DNA from: an uncultured Christensenella sp.
GTDB taxonomy: Bacteria > Bacillota > Clostridia > Christensenellales > Borkfalkiaceae
Assembly (NCBI GenBank): GCA_910586365.1
Contig: CAJUGP010000013.1
Coordinates: 9,204-17,855, forward strand
Reading direction: 5' to 3'
Length of the DNA stretch: 8,652 bases
Shown here: piece after piece, positions 4,675-8,652 of the stretch
Layout of the letters: each line of letters opens with the position of its first letter
How positions within the stretch are numbered: position 1 is the stretch's first letter
Translations under genes and position numbers: made by a program
Notes under the pieces: generated by a model
What the model saw: only the letters and a program-made list of their open reading frames with translations
What the model was told of the DNA's origin: nothing
Database searches by the model: none

Positions 4675-7600
4675 TTAGTCATTCTTTACGGATTTGTTCC
4701 CGTTCTGCTTGTCGTCGCCGTCGGCGGTAGCCTTTTGCGATTTCTTCGCCATAACGAATCTTACCGCAACCATTGCGCCGCCCGCTGCCAAGAGCACTGC
4801 AAGCACCGCGATGAGCCATACGAGCGAAGTTGCCTTTTCCAGACCGCCGGTGATGATGTAACGCGAGAAATGATCGGTTTCAAATACCAGATAATCGCCG
4901 TCGCGCGTTGCTTCCACCTCCGTGGCGTTGCCGTTCTCATCGACGTAGAACAGTTTGAGATCGTCTCTGCCGCGGTTTTCTTCGCTGATGAGCAGGCGCA
5001 CCGTGTACTTCTCGCCGCTCTGCAGGTTGCCGTTTTCGAGCGTAATGTCGTAACCCTGCAACGTCTTATGATCGGGCACTTTCACCGTAACAGCGGCGTC
5101 CGCAACCTCAACCACGTTGAGTTTCGCATCCGAACCGAAGCTGCCGGGCTTACTGACCGATGCGACGGGTTTGCCGTCTTTGCCGACGATCGTGATCGTA
5201 GACGTCGTGGTCTTGTTGCCGTTCGCGTCGGTCGCAACGTCGGTCTTGATTTCCGTCGTCGTGCCGTCTGCGTTCGTCGACTTGTCGGTCGTGGTCGACG
5301 TGCTCGAACCGTCGGGATTCGTCACCGTTTCCGTCGTGGTCGTCGATCCGTCGGGACGCGTCGTCACCGTTTCCGTCGTCGTCACGCCCGTCTTCTTGTC
5401 GGTCGTTTCCGTCGTTTCGGTCGTCGTGCCGTCGGGAAGCGTTTCAACGATTTCGACTTTCTTCTCGTTCTCCGTTTCGGTTACGGTCGTTTCGGTCACT
5501 TTTGTCGTGTTGCCGTCCGCATCCTTTTCGGTTTCAACGGTGTGCTCGGTCTTGTTACCCTTGCCGTCGTCCGTCTTTTCGGTTTCGGTCGTGATTGTCG
5601 AGCCGTCGGGCTTGGTGACAACCGTCGTCGACTCTTCCGTCGTGCTGCCTTCGGGCTGTTTCTCAACGGTAACTTTATCGGTTACGAAGTCGTTGCCGTT
5701 TTCGTCCTTGCCCTTGTCGGATTCGGTCGTCGTGATCGTCGTGTTGCCGTCCTTATCGGTTTCGGTCACAACGGTCTTATCGGTCGTGTTGCCTTTGCCG
5801 TCGTCGGTCTTGCTAACCTCGGTCGTGGTCGTCGTACCCGTTTCCTTATCGGTCGTCGTGGTCGTCGACTCTTCCGTCTTGCTGCCGTCGGGCTTGGTGA
5901 TCACCGTCGACGAGCCTTCGGTTTCGTTGCCGTTTTCGTCCGTTCCCTTCCATTCGGTTTCCACCTTCACGGTGCCGTCCGGTTCGGTCGTGGTCGTCTT
6001 GTCAACGTCGATATCCTTGCCGCCTTCCACGTCTTTGTAGATTTCTTCCACAATTTCGGTCTTGGTTCCGGGGATCTCTTCACCGTTTTCGTCCGTCTTA
6101 ACCGTCGTATCGGTGATCGTCGTCTTATCGTTGCCGTTTTCGTCGGTCTTGGTTTCGGTCGTAACCGTATGCTCCGTATTCGTACCGTCGCCGTTCGGCG
6201 TCACCGTGGTTTCGGTATGCTCGTGCTTGGGTTTGCCGTTCTCCACGCCGTTCGTGTCGCTCACGATATCCTTCGAGCCGTCGGGATGCGTCGTTTCCGT
6301 CGTCGTAGTCGTCGTCGGATTGCCGTTCTCGTCCGTACCCGAAGTCTGCGTCGTTTCCGTCGTCGTGGTTTCCGTCGTACCGTCGGGTTTCGTTACCGTG
6401 GTTTCCGTCTTGTTGGAAGGCTTCCCGTCCTCGGTCATGCCCTGCGTCACCGTTACCGTGGTCGTTTCGCTCGAAAGCTCTGCGCCCGTTTCGGGATCGA
6501 ACGTCTTCACCGTCGTTTCCGTCGTCGTGGTCGGTTCGCCCTTGGCGTTCGTACCCTTCGTTTCTACGACTACGGTTTCCTTGATCTTGTCGCCGTCCGA
6601 ATTGTATTCGGTCGTCGTGGTCGTCGTCACCGTTACGGTCTTGTTCGGATCGTTGGGATCGGGCTTGGTTTCGACTTTGACGTCGACTACCGTCTTGCTG
6701 TGATCGGGGTGTTCGGTTTCGGTGTGCGACCCGTCGGGCTTCGTCGTGGTCGTCGTCGTTTCCGTACCCTTTTCGGTTTCGGTCGTCGTGGTCGTCGTCG
6801 GGTTGCCGTCCTTATCGACGGATTCCGTCTTGGTCGTGGTCGTCGTATCCGTAGAGCCGTCGGGATTCGTTACCGTCGTTTCGGTTTCGGTCATAGGATT
6901 GTCGTTCTCGTCAACGCCCTTCGTCTCTCTCGTGAAGGTCACGGTTTTGTTGCCTTCGCGATCGATTACGGTCACCGTCGTTTCCACGATCGTAACGGGT
7001 TTGCCTCTGTCATCCACGCCCGATTTTTCGACGATTTCCGTCACTCTCGTTTCGGTCGTGCCGTCGGGATAGGTCGTGATTTCCGTAATGGTCGTCTTGG
7101 GATAACCGTTCTCGTCGAGACCCTTCGTCACCGTCGTAACGATCGTCGTACCGTCGTCGAGCGTATCGGTCGTCGTCGACGTCGTGCCGTTGGGCTTGCC
7201 GTTCTCGTCAACCGATCCCTTATCGACTTGTTCCGTCGTTTCGGTCGTCGTGTTGCCGTCCTTATCCGTTTCCGTCGTTTCGGTCTTGACGTGATGTCCG
7301 TCTTCGTCCGTCCATTCGGTCACTTCGGTTTCGGTCTTGGAGCCGTCGGGATGCGTCGTCTCGGTCGTCGTGGTCGAGGTCGGGTTGCCGTTCTCGTCCT
7401 TGCCTTCCACCTTGACTTCGTGGGTTTCTTCCACCGTACCGTCGGGGTTCGTCACCTTCGTATCGGTCGTCGTGGTCGTGTTGCCCTCTTCGTCCGTTTC
7501 AACCTTTTGGGTCGTTTCGGTCTTGGTCTGAGAACCGTCGGGGTTGGTCACGATCGTTTCGGTGTGTTTCTTACCTTCCTCGTCGACCCATTCGGTCATC

Positions 7601-8652
7601 TCGGTCTTGCTAGTCGTACCGTCGGGATTAGTCGTTTCCGTTACGGTGTGCTGCTTGCCGTCCGCATCCGTCCATTCGGTCACATTGGTCGACGTCTGTT
7701 TGCCGTCGGAATCGGTGGTGGTCGTTTCGGTGTGTTTCTTACCGTCTGCGTCCGTCCACTCGATAATTTCGGTCTTAGTCGTCGAACCGTCGGGATGCGT
7801 TACTTCGATAACCGTCTTCTTCGGAATGCCTTCCGTAACCGTCGTCACCGTGGTCGTCGTCGAACCGTCGGGGTTCGTTACGACTTCCGTGATCTTCGTG
7901 CCGTTCTCGGTCTTTTCGGTCGTCGTCACCGTCGTGGTCTTGGAACCGTCGGGATGCGTTACGACTTCGGTTTTCACCGTCGTGCCGTCAGGCTTCTTCT
8001 CTTCGGTGATTTCCGTCTTGGTCTGCGTACCGTCGGGATTGGTCGTGATGATCACGGTCGTCTTGGGATTGCCTTCGGTCGTGATCGTGTCGGTCACGGT
8101 CGTCGAGCCGTCCGGATTCTTCGTGATTTCCGTCGTTTCCGTTACGGGGTTGCCGTTTTCGTCCGTCTTTTCGGTCGTGATCGTTTCCTTTTCCGTCGTC
8201 GAACCGTCGGGATTGGTCGTGATTTCCGTCTTATCCGTTACGGGGTTGCCGTTCTCATCCGTCTTTTCGGTCGTCGTGGTTTCGGTCGTGGTCGTCGAAC
8301 CGTCGGGCTTCTTCTCGGTTTCCGTTACGGTATGCGTCGGGTTGCCGTCGTTATCCGTTCCGTTCGTTTCCGTCGTTTCCGTCGTCGTGCCGTCGGGTTT
8401 GGTTTCCGTGGTCGTCGTCGAATTGGTCGGATTGCCGTCCTCGTCCTTGCCGGAAGATTCTACGATGACTTTCACCGTCGTTTCGGTCTTGCCGTCGGGG
8501 TAAGGATTGGTCACGTCGGTGCGGATCACCGTCATCGGGTTGCCCTTTTCGTCCGTCGTCTTGGTCACCGTTTCCACCGTGCGGCTCATGCTGCCGTCGC
8601 GGTTGGTAACCGTCGTCGTCGTGATCGTCTGAGGATGCCCGTCTTTGTCGAC
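4675..8652 (-). CDS. Giant threonine-rich repeat surface protein, C-terminally membrane-anchored (5' end outside the window)
   Basis: The frame is open from the right edge to a stop at 4675, giving 1325 visible residues. The start lies beyond 8652; the methionine at 8587-8589 is an ordinary repeat residue, preceded in frame by a typical repeat (VDKDGHPQ...TNRDGS). Residues 1 to about 1160 are a cysteine-free stalk, perhaps 40% Thr by eye, otherwise Asp, Glu, Lys, Gly, Asn and Val. Strand-like segments alternate with two turn types: xPDG[ST] (about 25 copies) and DENGN/DADGK. Residues about 1165-1268 form a mixed, probably globular module ending ETDHFSRYIITGG. Residues about 1276-1302 are one membrane helix, and the last 23 residues are a lysine-rich cytoplasmic tail. 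There is no LPxTG sorting motif. I infer an extracellular stalk or adhesin held by its C-terminal helix; any N-terminal signal peptide or head domain is off-window. No specific function can be named. RHS-like, biofilm or self-associating scaffold roles are possible but unsupported. Confidence 0.85.
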   Translation of the reverse strand, partial: VDKDGHPQTITTTTVTNRDGSMSRTVETVTKTTDEKGNPMTVIRTDVTNPYPDGKTETTVKVIVESSGKDEDGNPTNSTTTTETKPDGTTTETTETNGTDNDGNPTHTVTETEKKPDGSTTTTETTTTEKTDENGNPVTDKTEITTNPDGSTTEKETITTEKTDENGNPVTETTEITKNPDGSTTVTDTITTEGNPKTTVIITTNPDGTQTKTEITEEKKPDGTTVKTEVVTHPDGSKTTTVTTTEKTENGTKITEVVTNPDGSTTTTVTTVTEGIPKKTVIEVTHPDGSTTKTEIIEWTDADGKKHTETTTTDSDGKQTSTNVTEWTDADGKQHTVTETTNPDGTTSKTEMTEWVDEEGKKHTETIVTNPDGSQTKTETTQKVETDEEGNTTTTTDTKVTNPDGTVEETHEVKVEGKDENGNPTSTTTTETTHPDGSKTETEVTEWTDEDGHHVKTETTETDKDGNTTTETTEQVDKGSVDENGKPNGTTSTTTDTLDDGTTIVTTVTKGLDENGYPKTTITEITTYPDGTTETRVTEIVEKSGVDDRGKPVTIVETTVTVIDREGNKTVTFTRETKGVDENDNPMTETETTVTNPDGSTDTTTTTKTESVDKDGNPTTTTTTETEKGTETTTTTTKPDGSHTETEHPDHSKTVVDVKVETKPDPNDPNKTVTVTTTTTTEYNSDGDKIKETVVVETKGTNAKGEPTTTTETTVKTFDPETGAELSSETTTVTVTQGMTEDGKPSNKTETTVTKPDGTTETTTTETTQTSGTDENGNPTTTTTTETTHPDGSKDIVSDTNGVENGKPKHEHTETTVTPNGDGTNTEHTVTTETKTDENGNDKTTITDTTVKTDENGEEIPGTKTEIVEEIYKDVEGGKDIDVDKTTTTEPDGTVKVETEWKGTDENGNETEGSSTVITKPDGSKTEESTTTTTDKETGTTTTTEVSKTDDGKGNTTDKTVVTETDKDGNTTITTTESDKGKDENGNDFVTDKVTVEKQPEGSTTEESTTVVTKPDGSTITTETEKTDDGKGNKTEHTVETEKDADGNTTKVTETTVTETENEKKVEIVETLPDGTTTETTETTDKKTGVTTTETVTTRPDGSTTTTETVTNPDGSSTSTTTDKSTNADGTTTEIKTDVATDANGNKTTTSTITIVGKDGKPVASVSKPGSFGSDAKLNVVEVADAAVTVKVPDHKTLQGYDITLENGNLQSGEKYTVRLLISEENRGRDDLKLFYVDENGNATEVEATRDGDYLVFETDHFSRYIITGGLEKATSLVWLIAVLAVLLAAGGAMVAVRFVMAKKSQKATADGDDKQNGNKSVKND
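4747..4827 (-). other. C-terminal transmembrane anchor of the surface protein
   Basis: Twenty-seven residues from SLVWLIAVLAVLLAAGG to RFVMA form a clear hydrophobic helix. It is followed by KKSQK and a hydrophilic tail (23 residues), the usual positive-inside signal for a single-pass protein with its bulk outside. Without an LPxTG motif before it, the helix itself is probably the permanent anchor. Confidence 0.85.
4849..5160 (-). other. Membrane-proximal module of the surface protein
   Basis: The composition changes sharply from the Thr stalk to normal protein: SVSKPGSFGS, then VADAAVTVKVPD, GYDITLENGN, EKYTVRLLIS, DLKLFYVDENGN and YLVFETDHFSRYIITGG. Alternating hydrophobic residues suggest a small beta-sandwich of about 104 residues just outside the membrane. 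A similar DHFSxYxI-type ending is, from memory, common next to C-terminal anchors in Clostridia surface proteins. I cannot name a domain family with certainty. Confidence 0.55.
5200..8652 (-). repeat. Protein-coding tandem repeat region of the stalk
   Basis: The coding DNA repeats with half-units of mainly 14 or 16 codons, paired into 28- or 32-codon (84/96-base) units. Examples: Trp codons at 7756-7758, 7672-7674 and 7588-7590 are spaced exactly 84 bases apart. GTTACGGGGT at 8141 recurs at 8237, exactly 96 bases away, within longer near-identical copies. Most units differ at both synonymous and amino-acid positions, so most of the array is not recently expanded. The plus strand is strikingly poor in A, meaning the mRNA is poor in U. 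Confidence 0.85.

Noticed and set aside
5117..8503. Long plus-strand frames rich in Val and Ser (5117-6040, 6062-6703, 6722-7072, 7544-8503)
   Set aside because: They are the reverse complement of Thr/Glu/Asp codons in the stalk gene, have no ribosome sites or domains, and arise because the plus strand has few A residues and so few stops.
8587..8589. Start of the giant surface protein at the methionine coded at 8587-8589
   Set aside because: The frame stays open to the window edge with 21 more residues of the same repeat and there is no signal peptide, so the true start is outside the window.

Overview
The window looks like a chromosomal segment of an uncultured, moderately GC-rich Clostridia-type Firmicute. 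The evidence is the set of gene families, Firmicute-like intrinsic terminators with clean U-tracts, and AGGA-type ribosome sites. The membrane-proximal module of the large surface protein (ETDHFSRYIITGG) resembles modules I associate with gut Clostridia/Christensenellales surface proteins. That lineage is an inference from memory, not a database result.

Layout, left to right. Positions 1-437 hold no gene. The first 190 bases are a tandem array of about 56-base units, each containing a C-run/G-run palindrome. A 9-bp hairpin and a possible leftward promoter follow. Positions 438-3123 are a tight four-gene minus-strand operon, transcribed from right to left: a CPBP-family membrane protease, rlmH (23S rRNA methyltransferase), an M14 zinc carboxypeptidase resembling cytoplasmic muropeptide endopeptidases, and tadA (tRNA-Arg wobble adenosine deaminase). 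Genes overlap or lie 1-23 bases apart, and a hairpin covers the GTG start of the M14 gene. Positions 3202-4559 are the divergent plus-strand pair for a two-subunit class I iron-sulfur fumarase (or closely related tartrate dehydratase), overlapping by ATGA and ended by a strong terminator.

Positions 4675-8652 are the 3' part of a very large minus-strand gene that runs off the right edge. Its visible 1325 residues are mostly a cysteine-free, threonine-dominated repeat stalk with alternating PDG and DENGN/DADGK turns. The stalk is followed by a short globular module, one C-terminal membrane helix and a lysine-rich cytoplasmic tail. It has its own GNRA-loop terminator, facing the fumarase terminator.

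The two most notable points are the repeat stalk protein and the divergent promoter pair at 3121-3204. In that pair both -10 boxes sit exactly 6 bases from the start codons of the two outward-facing genes, which predicts leaderless or nearly leaderless mRNAs in both directions. The rest is core metabolism and RNA modification. I see no sign of a CRISPR array, phage, transposase or tRNA/rRNA gene.
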